Source: Ariolimax columbianus | Lineage: Eukaryota; Mollusca; Gastropoda; Stylommatophora; Arionidae | NCBI GenBank assembly: GCA_036924085.1 | Contig: JAVGWX010000011.1 | Coordinates: 41,463,970-41,527,969, forward strand | Direction: 5' to 3' | Length of the DNA stretch: 64,000 nt | Shown here: positions 40,408 through 51,945 of the stretch, piece after piece | How positions within the stretch are numbered: the stretch's first letter is position 1 | Layout: each line of letters starts with the position of its first letter | Notes under the pieces: model-generated | Databases searched by the model: none | What the model saw: only the letters and a program-made list of their open reading frames with translations | Told to the model about the DNA's origin: nothing | Program-made: the position numbers and the translations under genes

Positions 40408-42084
40408 ATGACAGTCGAGAGAAACGAAACTCAAAGATCTGATGGTGAGGCCCTCAGACTAGGCAGATCATCGACGCCAACTGGGGAAGAGGCCAATTTC
40501 AGAGCCAGTACAAGTAATAGAGATGACGGCCTAAAGCCTGACTGCATTACAGTGGACAACTCTGAAATGGGGCTAAAAACAAAACTAAGAATAGGCACCT
40601 GGAACGTCAGGAGCCTATACCAGGGCAAGTTATTCATGATCGGAAGAGAAATGAAGAGAACCAAGATAGAGATTCTTGGAGTCTCTGATCATAGATGGGC
40701 CGGTCAAGGGCACTGTACCAGCTCCTCAGGAGAAACATTTAAATACTCTGGGACGGACAAGGGTGGAAAAAGCGGGGTCGGCTTTATTCTGTCAAAGAAG
40801 ACAGCACCTTCACTACTCGGTTACAATCCAGTCAACGACCGCATAATTGTAATCAGACTAAAAAAAAAGACTAGAAATTTAACAATAATTCAAGTGTATG
40901 CACCAACATCAGCAGCAGACGATTGTGAAATGGATGATTTTTATAACACCTTGCAAGAAGCGATGGAAAAAGTTGAAAAAAGAGACATCTTGGTCATCAT
41001 TGGAGATTTCAATGCGAAAGTCGGAGAGGAAAGAGCCGAAAAGGAGAGAAGTGTTCGAGGATCTTTTGGTTTGGGACACAGCAATAAGCGAGGAGAAAGA
41101 CTGGTTGAATTCTGCACGGAAAACAACCTCTCCATTGCCAACACCTTTTTCAAACAACATCCACGAAGACTGTACACGTGGACCTCCCCTGACGGCAACA
41201 GCAGAAACCAAATAGACTACATCCTAGTGCAACAAAGATGGAGATCAAATGTGCTCGCGACAAAAACACTGCCAGGAGCAGACTGTGATACGGACCACGA
41301 ATTACTGTTTGCAGTTTTCCAAACAAGACTTCGCAGGATCAACAAAGGTTGCCAGCCAATACGCTTTGATGTATCAGCAATACCTACTGAATATAACATC
41401 AAAGTAGAAAACAAATTTGAGGCGTTGCTTGCTATACAGGAAGAGATGACATCTGAGGAGTTGACATCGTACGCAAGGGAGATTTTGATCTCGAAAGCAA
41501 AAGAAATGATTCCAAAGATATTGCACAAGACACAGAGCTATATAACAGAGGAAACACAGAAACTCATTGCAGAAAGGCAACAATTAAAACAAATGGGAAG
41601 TAAGGGGACCAACACAGCATATAAAAACTGCGCAAGAAAAGTTAGAAGAGAAATAAGAAAAGATAAAAGAAGATACATAGTAGAAACATGTAAGGATATA
41701 GAAAACCTACAACAACAAGGCAAAGAAAGAGATGCATTCAAAGCAATAAGAACACTGACAAGGGAATTCCGTCCGGTTCCACATGTCATAAATGACGAAG
41801 AGGATAACACATTAACAGAAACCAAAGACATACTGAATAGATGGAGAGAGTACTGCAGAGCCATGTATGGAGACAGCACAAAGCGCTCAGTTAAAATCCT
41901 ACCAAAGGATGAGAAAGAACCTGAACTAACATTGGAAGAAGTACGCTCTGCAATTAAAAGCCTGAAAAAGGGAAAGTCCCCAGGATGCGATGATATCCCA
42001 GCAGAGCTAATACAAGCAGGAGGAGAGGCATGTGCTCGAGTCTATCACAAGCTGTGTAAACATATATGGCACAGTGCAGAGTAG
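40408..42084 (+). pseudogene. RTE LINE: endonuclease and start of RT
   Basis: A 558-residue frame. AP-type endonuclease blocks: GTWNVRSLY (residue 63), GVSDHRW (91), where Asp stands in for the usual catalytic Glu, IIGDFNAKVG (197), TWTSPDGNSRNQIDYI (257) and DTDHELL (295). The RT begins with LKKGKSPGCDDIPAELI. The frame ends at TAG (42082) after WHSAE. The sequence then continues in the same frame with PEAWNKSIYIPLPKKGN, so the stop very probably replaces a Trp codon. Overall order and motifs are like BovB-type RTE proteins. Confidence 0.9.
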
Positions 42085-43420
42085 CCAGAAGCATGGAACA
42101 AATCAATTTATATTCCCCTCCCCAAAAAAGGCAACCTGAAGCTGTGCACGAACTACCGAACTATCGCACTGATCAGCCATGCTAGCAAGATACTCTTGCG
42201 AATCCTATTAAGAAGGATAGAGAAAAGGTTTGAATCTGAAATTCACGTAGTACAGGCAGGTTTAAAGAAAGACAGAGGGACCCGGGACCACATATTCAAT
42301 TTAAGGAATATCTATGAAAAATGTAGAGAGTTTAAAGAAGACCTGTACACATGTTTCATTGATTACACTAAGGCCTTCAACACGGTAAAACATCAAAATC
42401 TGTGGAGAATCATATATTCCATCTCATTGAAACATTTTACCCAAATCAACAAGCCGCTGTCCGAATATCTGGGCAAACATAGGATTGGTTTGCAGTACAA
42501 AAGGGAGTCCGACAGGGATGTATCCTCTCACCTTATCTGTACAACATATATGCGGAATGTATAATGAGAAATGTACGAGAAGATGAGAACATTGAAAGTT
42601 TCGACCCATTTACGATTGGGGGGTACGAGATTCCAGAGTTACGATACGCAGATGACACAGTGATACTATCAAGAAGTTCGGAAGGGCTAGAGCAGCTACT
42701 TTCAGCCATTAATGGACATAGTAAAGATCAAAACCTGTTCATAAACATAAATAAAACAAAGATATGACCACCGATAAAACACAATGTCAGCATAAATTTA
42801 CAGTGGGTGGTGAGGAAATAAATCAGGTTACACATTTTGAATATCTGGGATCCAGAATCGACAAAAATGGTGACTGCTCGAAAGAAATCAGAAGAAGACT
42901 AGCTATGGCAATGCAGAGACTGAACAGCCTGAAGAAATTATGGCAGGGCACCAACAAAACGATAAAAGTAAAAGTCTTGAGAGCCTGAGTTTTTCCTGTG
43001 GCAGCTTATGGCTGTGAACCATGGACGATTACCAAAACTTCTAGACAAAGAATCGAATCCTTCGAGTCAAAATGTTACAGAAAGATCTTCAGAATACCCT
43101 GGACAGAGAAAAGAACAAATGTAGACATTCGGCAAGAGTTGAGCATAGAGGAGAACTGGTTTATCGCTTCCATTTTGGCTAGAAAATGCAAATACTTTGG
43201 TCACATAAAGAGACACAACGGTCTTGAGAGGACGGAGATGGAAGGTATGGTGCCAGGCAAAAGAGGAAGAGGTAGACCAAGAAGACGATGGCACCAAGAT
43301 ATCCAGGAATGCCTGAGTATGACAGTGGCGGAAGCTGGTGTTTTGGCAAGGAAACGAGTTTCTTTCAGACAGACTGTGATGGGAGCGACGTTCTACAAAG
43401 GACATGCTTCATGGTGATGA
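42085..43420 (+). pseudogene. RTE LINE: RT remainder and C-terminus
   Basis: Successive frames give NYRTIALISHASKILLRILL, FIDYTKAFNTVKHQNLWRII (motif A), a frame change near 42490 before the VRQGC-type block, then ELRYADDTVILSRSSEGLEQL (motif C, 42630), FEYLGSRIDKNGDC, YGCEPWTITKTSRQR, CKYFGHIKRHNGLE and GKRGRGRPRRRWHQ. Stops at 42765 and after VLRA (42987) break it further. All core RT motifs remain visible. Confidence 0.88.
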
Positions 43421-43860
43421 TAATATAATATAATATAATATAATATAATATAATTTAATATAATTTAATTTAATATAATAACATAATATAATATAATATC
43501 ACAACATAATATAATATAATATAATATAATATAATATAATATAATATAATATAATTTAATGTAACGTAGCATGACATAACATGACATAACAGAATATAAT
43601 ATTATTTAACGTAACGTTGCATGACATAACATAACATAACAACAGAATTTAATATAATATAATATAATACAATACAATGCAATACAATACAATACAATAC
43701 AATACAATACACTACCATTTAATGTAAGGAGATGCGACGGACGTGACGCGACATGACGTGGCATACCATAACATAACAAAACAATACATAAAATAATATA
43801 ACATAACATGATATAATTACATAAAATAATCTCACATGACATGACATGTCATAACATTAT
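43420..43860. repeat. (ATAAT)n and related pentanucleotide array, right
   Basis: ATAAT units grading into AACAT, ACAAT and ACATG variants. Same reading as the array left of the RTE element. Confidence 0.95.
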
Positions 43861-43956
43861 ATAAAAGCTTGTACTGAAAAACGATGTTTTAAAAAAATAT
43901 GCTTGTTTGTCAGATCTTTCTGTGTGGTGCATATATCAAGAAGCGAAGTTTGGGGA

Positions 43957-44155
43957 ACATTGAGGCTGAGAATTGAGAGACAAAAATATTTGGGCTGAGA
44001 GTTGAGAGACAACAAACATTGGGGCTGAGAGTTGAGAGACAACAAACATTGAGGCTGAGAATTGAGAGACAAAAACATTGGGGCTGAGAATTGAGAGACA
44101 AAAACATTGGGGCTGAGAATTGAGAGACAAAAACATTGAGGATGAGAATTGAGAG
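43957..44155. repeat. 29-bp minisatellite, about 7 units
   Basis: Unit ACATTGGGGCTGAGAATTGA then GAGACAAAA; unit starts at 44046, 44075, 44104 and 44133. The first two units have a variant AGAGTTGAGAGACAACA. Minus-strand frames with SLNSQPQC repeats are its shadow. Confidence 0.93.
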
Positions 44156-44159
44156 ATAT

Positions 44160-44405
44160 AAAACCACTAAGATTATGAGAAGAAACGTGTTCTTCAAGCT
44201 GAGAACAGACCATGCCCCTCTAAAAAAACTTCTGAATAGATTAGACCCACCAAGTGAACCAAACTGCAGATTCGGCCATGACCATGAGGAGTCAGTTGAA
44301 TACCTCCTGACTTTGTGCTCAGGGCTGGCCGATTTGCGCAACCTGCTGCTACCACCACACATCACTATGCACAAAGCATACTTTAAAACGCCCATTATGG
44401 GATAA
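44160..44405 (+). pseudogene. Possible LINE C-terminal Cys/His remnant
   Basis: The frame reads FKLRTDHAPLKKLLNRLD, then NCRFGHDHEESVEYLLTLC and a LADLRNLLLP helix. This resembles the RLRTGH...C.C...EH.L..C end of RNase H-bearing LINEs. It has lost one Cys and has no upstream RT. Confidence 0.45.
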
Positions 44406-44479
44406 TGATATAACAATGTCAGGTGTGACCTTGTACACCGGGTACACTTTATTTATGGGATTTGCTAGCTCTAACAGGT

Positions 44480-44830
44480 TCAATACTTTCTGTCTGTCTG
44501 TCGGTCAGTCGGTCGGTCTGTCTGTCTGTCTATCTGTCGGTCGGTGGGTCGGTCTGTTTGTCTGTCGGTCGGTGGGTCGGTCGGTTGGTAGGTCAGTTGG
44601 TCGGTGGGTCGGTCGGTGGGTAGGTCTGTCTGTCTGTCGGTCGGTCGTTCTGTCTGTCTGTCGGTCGGTCGGTGGTTAGGTCTGTCTGTCTATCGGTTGG
44701 TGGGTCTGTCTGTCTGTCGGTGGGTCAGTCTGTCTGTCTGTATATCGGTCGGTGGGTGGATCTGTTTGTCTGTCTGTCTGTCGGTCGGTCGGTCGGTCTG
44801 TCTGCCTGTCTGTCTGCACGTCCGTCCGCC
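44480..44830. repeat. (GTCT/GTCG/GTGG)n tetranucleotide array
   Basis: Interleaved CTGT, CGGT and GGGT tetranucleotides over 350 bases; open frames here are low-complexity artefacts. Confidence 0.95.
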
Positions 44831-45330
44831 CGACTGTCTATCTACAGTACTGTTTTACCAAATTTCAACGTATTATTTTTTTTTAATGAAAATATTTATT
44901 TGTCTCTCCCCTTCCTTAGCGCAAGGTCAGATCCAATAATTCCTAGCTCGCTCTTGGTGTTATTATTGTTTAACCCCATTCACGCAGGATCTCGCTGACT
45001 ATTGTTTAACCCCATTCACGCAGGATCTCGCTGACAGTCTGGTAAAGTACATTCTTCTTAATTCTCACATTCTCCGTTGTATAACCAAATGTGTTATTAT
45101 CGCTTGTTTCGTCCTTTGACTAATTGCGGTCTTTGAAAAACTCGTCCAAATCTACATTGTCGTTACTTGCAAGGAATTGCACGTGTACATCTACATCAAT
45201 TAATGCCCGTCTTTCCTACGATGGGGTATAGACCATTGACAACCCTCCCCAGCAAGTTCGGTTTTGAGCTGTTCGTTCTGCCTTTCTCCAGTTGAGGTTC
45301 AGAAACAAACGTTCATTTTCAGTCTATATT
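44830..45330. other. No gene; 39-bp tandem duplication at 44963-45035
   Basis: TTGTTTAACCCCATTCACGC followed by AGGATCTCGCTGAC occurs twice in direct repeat. Nothing else identified. Confidence 0.5.
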
Positions 45331-45670
45331 CCTGGTGTGTTTGTTTTTTTATATACCTCTCTTCCTCTTGCCAGGTCATGTTCTGTCTAGTTACGTTTGA
45401 TTATGCTTTCCATTGGGTGTGTCCTATCCAACTGCATTTCCTACGATTGTGCCCACTAGTTGTTGTATGCTCCGTTTCTATAGGCCTGCCCTTCCCACGA
45501 AGCCTTCCCAGCCTATGGCCACTATCCTACATAGATATTTATTGACAAACGGCTGACGAAGTCTTCCCAGCCTACGGCCACTATCCTACGTAGATATTTA
45601 TTGACAAACGGCTGAAGTTTTCTCTGTATTGCCTTTGTCGCTCTCCAAGTGTATGCTACGTACGGAAGAA
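45330..45670 (-). pseudogene. LINE C-terminal remnant with internal ~60-bp duplication
   Basis: The minus strand reads YVAYTWRATKAIQRKL and PFVNKYLRRIVAVGWEDFVS, the latter repeated in another frame by a direct duplication (45498-45558 and 45559-45618). After it come a RKCSWIGHTQWKA-like block and NVTRQNMTWQEEE. This is the usual C-terminal order of LINEs with a WIGHTLR motif. Confidence 0.6.
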
Positions 45671-45699
45671 TTTACTTGACATTGGAATTAAACAATCTT

Positions 45700-46560
45700 A
45701 ATTTGGTATTGTCGGTACTGTCAGGATAGGGAACCGAACGATTATCAACCTTTGTTTTGCAGATGACATCGACGGGTTGGCGGGTTCAGAAGCAGAACTC
45801 CAGGAATGGGTCAGAAGACTCGATGAAACAGCTCTTGACTATGGTATGGAGATAAAAGCTGGAAAGACAAAATTAATGACCAACAACGCCGAGGGCTTCA
45901 ATAGTAGGATAAAAGCTATTGGCCAAGAACTCAAAGTGGTTGACCGTTTTAAATATCTTAGTTCGATTGTCAGTGATGAAGGATCAAAATGTGAGGTGTT
46001 AGCCAGAATAGCACAGACAATAGCGGCGTTTGCACGGCTTAACAAAATCTGGCAAAATAAACGGTCAACAATAAGCACGAAAATCCGATTAATACATATA
46101 TTGGTCCTGTCAATATTCCTCTATGCGTGTGAGACATGGACAGTTACAGCTGACCTTTAACGAAGGATACAGGACTGGAGATGAGATATTTCCGAAGACT
46201 TTTAAACCTCACGTACAAAGATCGAGTTACAAATGAGGAAAAACGAGATAGAATTACAACATAATAGGATCATTTGAAGACCTCTTGGCAACTGTCAGAA
46301 GAAGGATACTCGTTTGGTACGGTCACATATCGAGATCAAATATTCTTGCAAATACGATCCTGCACGGAGAAGTGCGAGGCAGACGACGAAGAGACCGTCC
46401 AAAAAAAGAGGTGGGAGGCCAACATAAAAGAAAAGACGAATATCCGACCAGAAGAGGCACAGACATCGGCCGCTGAAACAGAAGGGGGAGCGTGGGGTTG
46501 TGAAGATGTCTTTTCATTTGCACTCCAACGACTACACTGGTTACGAGATGACCTGATCTG
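45700..46560 (+). pseudogene. RTE-like LINE RT fragment (second copy of the 3640-4791 family)
   Basis: From 45700: GTVRIGNRTIINLCFADDID, then a 127-residue frame with GSEAELQEWVRRLDETALDY, GKTKLMTNNAEGF, FKYLSSIVSDEGSKCEVLAR and IFLYACETWTVTADL. After a stop at 46158 other frames carry KDRVTNEE, then FEDLLATV and RRRILVWYGHISRSN near 46300. 5'-truncated inside the palm; no stop-free path. Confidence 0.85.
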
Positions 46561-46869
46561 AATTTGATATTAGTCCTTATTTCCCTGGATTTTCTAATAT
46601 TTTTCTATTGCAGAAATACTGCCCATGCCTTTTCAATTGCAAACCTTACATCTGCCGTTGTACCCCATGAAGTATCAATGACCACACGTAACTACAATTA
46701 ATTTTCTGGCACATAAACATTATCAGAGGAGATAAATGTGCGATGATTGACACGCTCTGATTTAACCAAAATGACTCCGCTTTTAGTTGAAAGAAAAGTA
46801 TCATCGACAAAAGAAATGTGCATTTGATTAAACAACACAACCAAAATCCTTTTAGCTCATTTACACAAC
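46560..46869. other. No recognisable gene
   Basis: AT-rich, short frames only. Confidence 0.4.
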
Positions 46870-47385
46870 GGGACGGAGTGGGCTAGTGGTTTTTTTTGTT
46901 TTTTTTTGCGTTCGCCTTATTTCTCTAATCCCCAAGGCGGTGTGCGTTGCACTGTGGTTTTTATTTTGCGCCTATCGGCCCAATGCATCCGACTTCAGTA
47001 TGCATTTTATGTAAGGGTCTGCTTCCTCCTGCATTTTCTAAGGGTTTGCTTCCCCGGGGTAACGGCCGGTGCTGTGATGGGGATCGAACCCAGCACCTTC
47101 GGATTGTGAGCCGTGCCACTTATCCACTAGGCCACGCCGTTCCCAGGCTAGTGGTTAAGTGACACAGCTCTAAACCCGGAAGAGCTGGGTTCGCTCCATA
47201 ATCACAACACCGGCCGTTACCCCGGGGAAGCAAACCCTTAGAAAATGCAGACGGAAACAGACCCTTACATAAAATAAATGCCGAAATTTGATGCACTGGA
47301 CCGACAAGCGCAAAAATAAAAACATGGTGCAAGGCACACCACCTTTGGGGACTAGAGAAATAAGACGAACAAAATATTATAAAAA
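46870..47385 (+). repeat. tRNA-derived SINE T2 (outer), split by SINE T3
   Basis: Head GGGACGGAGTGGGCTAGTGGTT (46870-46891) resumes after T3 at GGCTAGTGGTTAAGTGACAC (47146). The head's GAGCTGGGTTCGCTCC near 47184 is a good B-box. The body runs on to GAAATAAGACGAAC with an A-rich tail. Confidence 0.9.
46892..47145 (-). repeat. tRNA-derived SINE T3, inserted in the head of T2
   Basis: A 254-bp minus-strand copy. The head GGGAACGGCGTGGCCTAGTG and GGTGCTGGGTTCGATCCCC (A- and B-box) lies at 47143-47078. The core is CTGAAGTCGGATGCATTGGG, and the end is GAAATAAGGCGAACGC plus an A-rich tail. It is flanked by GGCTAGTGGTT at 46881-46891 and 47146-47156. Confidence 0.93.
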
Positions 47386-47575
47386 ATAAAATAAAAGTAC
47401 AACCTCAAAATACACATGGCGAAAAGAGTACATTGTATTGGAAATCTTATTTAAATCAAAATGAATTATTCCCTCCGGAATATGTAGGCCCCAGACACGT
47501 TTGTTTTTGCATTTTGAAACTATCGGAAGGACGCACAGATACATTTATATTTTGAAAAAACTTGATATTGAAAAA
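47386..47575. other. No recognisable gene
   Basis: AT-rich spacer. Confidence 0.4.
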
Positions 47576-47588
47576 CGTTTATATATAT

Positions 47589-47942
47589 GGCTTGGCTTCG
47601 TTCATTCTCAATCTCCCACTACCAAACACTGAAAGGGCTTAAGTAGAAGAATGTAGTCCAGAGAACGGAATGTGTTGTGTCGTAGTTTACAGCTTGACTG
47701 CGATATTTGTACCTTTCGGTCCAACACATCCGACTTCAGCAACCATTTTTTGAGTACCGGGTTAGCACTCTCTCTTCGATCCCTTCTCCTTAGCCAGTCT
47801 GGCCTGCTGCAGCCTGTTATCCAGGATCACCGCGTGGAGGTGTAGAAGGGTCTTGGCAGCTCTGGTTCGCTGGCCCTGACGCAATCAGTCAGCTATGGGT
47901 CGCTGACCAATGCAACTCATGCGCTGCTCAGCATCTTGATTC
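47589..47942 (-). repeat. ~350-bp SINE-like family, full copy S5 with 13-bp TSD
   Basis: Flanked by CGTTTATATATAT at 47576-47588 and 47943-47955, which fixes the length at 354 bp. It starts GAATCAAGATGCTGAGCAG on the minus strand and ends GGGAGATTGAGAATGAACGA then AGCCAAGCC, an AAGCC-type tail in place of GAA. Confidence 0.9.
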
Positions 47943-47957
47943 CGTTTATATATATAA

Positions 47958-48480
47958 TAATAATAGCTGTCCATCGTTGTCGATGAGGACCGCCGACATC
48001 ATCCTTGTCACAGATTTCCATGTTGGGTGTGGGTGCGCATGTGGCGGAACAGACCAATGCGGGCACGAAAACATCTGCTACATATCGGGCACACGAGGTT
48101 TGTAGAAGGTGATGGTGTTCCCGCTGTTCGGGATTTCCGGGTCTCGCTTCTGCTCTTGTCTTTCACAACACGGTCGTCTTCGCCGGTAGCTACACCCGAT
48201 TTGAATGCGCTTCTCCAGTCAGATCTGTTTTGCGCAAGACATTCCCAGGTATCGATGTCTATCTGGGAAAGTTTCAGTGAGTCCCTCAGACCGTCTTTAA
48301 AACGTTTCTTTGGGCGCGCTCTCTCGCGCCATCCCTCTCTCAGCTCGCCGTAGAGAAGCTACTGTGGGAGCCGCTCGTCTGACATACGGACGAGATGTCC
48401 GGCCCATCCTAGTCGTTCTTTTTCTAACAGTGCATGGATGCTGGGCATGTTAGCCCTCGAGAAATCCTCGATGTCAGTGA
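47958..48480 (-). pseudogene. LINE C-terminal remnant with C2H2 zinc finger
   Basis: The minus strand reads RLGWAGHLVRMSDERLPQ, ELREGWRERARPKKRFKDGL, LSQIDIDTWECLAQNRSDWR, then NLVCPICSRCFRARIGLFRH and MRTH. The finger has the C-x2-C-x12-H-x3-H spacing. Breaks occur near 48350 and 48040. Same domain order as 330-1160 but better kept. Confidence 0.75.
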
Positions 48481-48582
48481 CATGATCTTGCCATCAGATG
48501 TAGAATATTCGCCTCAGGCAACCTGTGTGGAAGTGGTTTAACCTCCTTGCATGTCCAGACTGTATACTGTGGACATACAAGG

Positions 48583-48585
<3 letters not shown>

Positions 48586-48662
<77 letters not shown>
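48586..48662. repeat. (AT)n microsatellite
   Basis: About 38 AT dinucleotides. Confidence 0.98.
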
Positions 48663-48665
<3 letters not shown>

Positions 48666-50250
48666 ATTATGCATCGTGTAGTCTAGTCGATAGTGAACTT
48701 GCTTACTAAGACTAGGATTTACAGCGTGTCGGTGTTCGAAATCACGACCGACAGAAACAATCCGGGTGCGGTTCGTTTCTCTTTCGACCGCTCCTCCAGT
48801 CGACGCAGCTGTAAATGGGTACTTGACGTATGCGTTGAGGAAGGTATTAACAACAAGAAAGGGAACTGACCACCCACCTCGCATAGGCTACGGCTTAATA
48901 CATAAAGAGTTATCTTCATTCCCAACGGCAATTGTTGCCATGTAACTAATCTATTTATATAATTGCACGACCGAAGTTCAGGTCAGCATGTCAGCTATAT
49001 GACGTTGTAAGAAATGTAATGAGCCAATATGTCGTCTCTAAGGTGGTAATCAGTTAATTAAAACACAACAATACAAATAAATAACTACAATGCAAGATCT
49101 GTTCAATTGCATATGTTTATTAGCTATTGTTAAGCGAAGTAAATTACTAGAGCTAACTTTCTATTTTGAGTTATTCAATTTTTCTTCTTCTCTGAGTTGC
49201 AGATGGTTTCTTTGCTTTTTCATTATGGTTTATAGTTTCTACACAATGTAGTAGCTGGTGTCATGCCCCCTAGCCGCTCCCACCCCCAAAGACCCACCCC
49301 TCGACACTCCCCTATAAAAACCATTTTCTTAGACACTTCTCAAAGCGTGTTGGCAGGCTGTAACTTTGCTTCTTATTTTTTTTTTTTTTTTTGCACTCCT
49401 GTATGGCATGGACAACGCACATGGTGGTCATTTTCCCATAACGATATTTTTTTTTCTTACATAGATCAAAGGAATCATAGCTATAAACAAACTTGTCAAC
49501 TATTCTGGTTTAGTATATCACAGAATAGTTATCTTCTTTTTTCCGTCTTTTTTTCCGTCAGCAATATTTGGTTGATTATTTTTTAATGAAATTATAAAAT
49601 TCGCAACAATTTCCAGATTAAATACGATTCTCACGGGTACCCAGAATTATTAACTTGCGATTTCTTTTTAATCTGTATTTTTTTAATGCTGTCCAATCCG
49701 GCTACATATGTTCTCACAGTAAACATAAGTAACTTTAGCTGTAACCAAGCAACATATCACGACTCGGCAAGTGGCACTCCATGTGAGGGATTGGCGGAGA
49801 AGGCCAAACGGGAAACATTTTTGACGAAGATTTCTATCTATGCAGGTTTCCATGAAGAACCTGCGAAGCAATCTCAAGATCTGCGCTTGTACTTAACTGA
49901 CGGAATGAATCTGAAACCTGAATACAGTGGCTTATGATGGTGTGTAATTTGATTTTAAAAAGCGATGTACCGATGCCGTCTAACCGACATGTCAGTCAAA
50001 CAGGCAAGTATTTGAACGCTCGTATACCTATGTTAGAAGAGATCCGTGCATGCCAAGGGGACAGAATGAAATAGTATTAGTACATAGTTCAAAGAGTGGT
50101 CTGTCAAATTATTTGTTCTACTTATGGTTGTGAATTTACTTTGTTTAGTTTCTGTCTGTGTGGCGGCGTTGTTAGATCGTTTGTCAGTTGTGGCAGGGAG
50201 GTTGGGATCCAACCACGTTCTCAACATTATACATTACTTGGGGTATTTTA
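48663..50250. other. No gene recognised
   Basis: The only fairly long frame (49686-49937, plus, 83 codons) has several Cys and no known motif. T-rich tracts lie at 49380 and 49450. No SINE or LINE match was seen. Confidence 0.35.
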
Positions 50251-50254
50251 CATT

Positions 50255-51095
50255 TCGTACTTGATATTGATGGTCCTCTACTACCATTGGGGTAGGGGGC
50301 GATATTTTCATAATTGACATAGTTGGTCCTCTCCTACTCTGGAGTGTTCGGTTGTCTTTTATTACTTGACATAGTAGGTTCTCTACTACCATGGAGTGTA
50401 GAGGTGTGTTTTCTTAATTGACATAACTTTTCCACTACCATGGAGTGTAGGGGTTTTCTTTCTCTTGACAGTCGCTGCTCTTCTACCATATAATGTTGAG
50501 GTCTTCTCTCTTACATGACTTGACAGTCGCTGATCTTCTACCATATAATTTTGAAGTCTTCTCTCTTACTTGACTTGACAGTCGCTGCTCTTCTACCATA
50601 TAATTTTGAAATCTTCTCTCTTACATGACTTGACAGTCGCTGATCTTCTACCATATAATTTTGAGGTCTTCTCTCTTACTTGACTTGACAGTCGCTGATC
50701 TTCTACCATATAATTTTGAGGTCTTCTCTCTTACTTGACTTGACAGTCGCTGATCTTCTACCATATATTTTTGAAGTCTTCTCTCTTACTTGACTTGACA
50801 GTCGCTGATCTTCTACCATATAATGTTGAGGTCTTCTCTCTTACTTGACTTGACAGTCGCTGATCTTCTACCATATAATTTTGAAGTCTTCTCTCTTACT
50901 TGACTTGACAGTCGCTGCTCTTCTACCATATAATTTTGAGGTCTTCTCTCTTACTTGACTTGACAGTCTTCTACCATACAATGTTGAGGTCTTCTCTCAT
51001 ACTTGACTTGACAGTCGATCCTCTTCTACCATACAATGTTGAGGTCTTCTCTCTTACTTGACGTGATAGTCGCTGCTCTTCTACCATATACTGTT
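50255..51095. repeat. 55-bp satellite, about 11 units, with looser ~65-bp units upstream
   Basis: Unit GACAGTCGCTGATCTTCTAC then CATATAATTTTGAGGTCTTCTCTCTTACTTGACTT. Starts at 50467, 50522, 50577 and 50632, then regular to about 51070. Before 50460 a related but irregular unit (TTGACATAG...CTACTACCATGGAGTGTAG) repeats about three times. Confidence 0.93.
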
Positions 51096-51680
51096 GGATC
51101 TTCCATTTCTTGCGGGTTATATTATTTTAAAAGTTATATTAGCTGGCTTCACTTTCTAACCTTCCGATTCGCCTCTCCTTATATGCCTGGCATATTAAAG
51201 TGGTAATTTGTCTTAGATCCTCAGTAATTCACAGGCGTGCCTCCGTCTAAAGAACTCTATATAGGTACCCGACTTATAGCTAGGCAAAGTAAGATGACAA
51301 GACATGCTACAAATGACCAAATCCCCCAACAGCCGTCTAGTGCAATGAAATATCGAACATTTTGTCCCTGATTGCAGTGTATGCATTTAGACAAATATAC
51401 GATTTTACATGCTTTTATTTAACTGGACCGTTGTCGGTTTGCATGGACTTTTATTTCTCCTGTTTTATCCAACCTCCCTAAAACTTACAGAGACGAGTTT
51501 GTTTTTATACACAGTCTATACTAGTGAGAACTGTTAATCTATCAAACTTTGACAGATTCTCGAATCTTACAAAGTAATCAGTAGATCAGTATATTCTGTG
51601 GTAAACGTATCCAATCTTAATAAGAGTTCTTAAAATTGTGAAAGTAAAAGTGGAAATTAGAGTTTCATCGGGTCTAGCAG
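51095..51680. other. No recognisable gene
   Basis: AT-rich, short frames only. Confidence 0.4.
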
Positions 51681-51945
51681 TAAAAGATCTGACAGCATCA
51701 GTGACTCATAGCTGGATGCTTGCATCAGGGTCAGCGAACCATACTTGACCATGGGTCTATTTCGCCTTCACGTGGTAGCCCTGAAAACAGGCGGCACTAT
51801 TCATTAGTGTAGTCTGGCCTAGAGATTTGGATCATAGTGTGAAGAGAAACCCGATACTAGAAAAAGCTTGCTGAAATTGGATATGTTGGGCCGAAAGACG
51901 CAGATATCGCAGACTCTCTGTAAACTACGAAAAACGTCACAACGT
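51680..51945 (+). repeat. ~350-bp SINE-like family, copy S6 (3'-truncated, diverged)
   Basis: GCATCAGGGTCAGCGAACCA, core GCTGAAATTGGATATGTTGG, GCAGATATCGCAG and TGTAAACTACG are kept. The 3' end is lost after GAAAAACGTCACAACG. Confidence 0.7.

Larger units (their letters stand above)
40013..43420 (+). mobile_element. RTE-clade LINE, near full length but disabled
   Basis: A ~395-base leader (40013-40407) precedes the endonuclease-RT frames. The element runs into an ATAAT array after GGACATGCTTCATGGTGATG. Copies or parts are at 24005-25065, 25607-25905, 39097-39737, 53535-54050 and 59578-59775. The pentanucleotide arrays on both sides hide any target-site duplication. Confidence 0.85.

Noticed and set aside
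43857..44416. Minus-strand frames with SLNSQPQC repeats
   Set aside because: Shadow of the 29-bp minisatellite.
44416..44939. Frames rich in SVCLSVGRSV repeats
   Set aside because: Direct translation of a tetranucleotide microsatellite.
47075..47145. A tRNA gene on the minus strand
   Set aside because: Good A- and B-box-like sequence, but it is the head of a 254-bp SINE with tail and target-site duplication.
50467..51095. CRISPR-like regular array (also 13031-13227 and 37951-38244)
   Set aside because: Units are contiguous with no unique spacers, and the context is a eukaryotic genome; these are ordinary tandem repeats.
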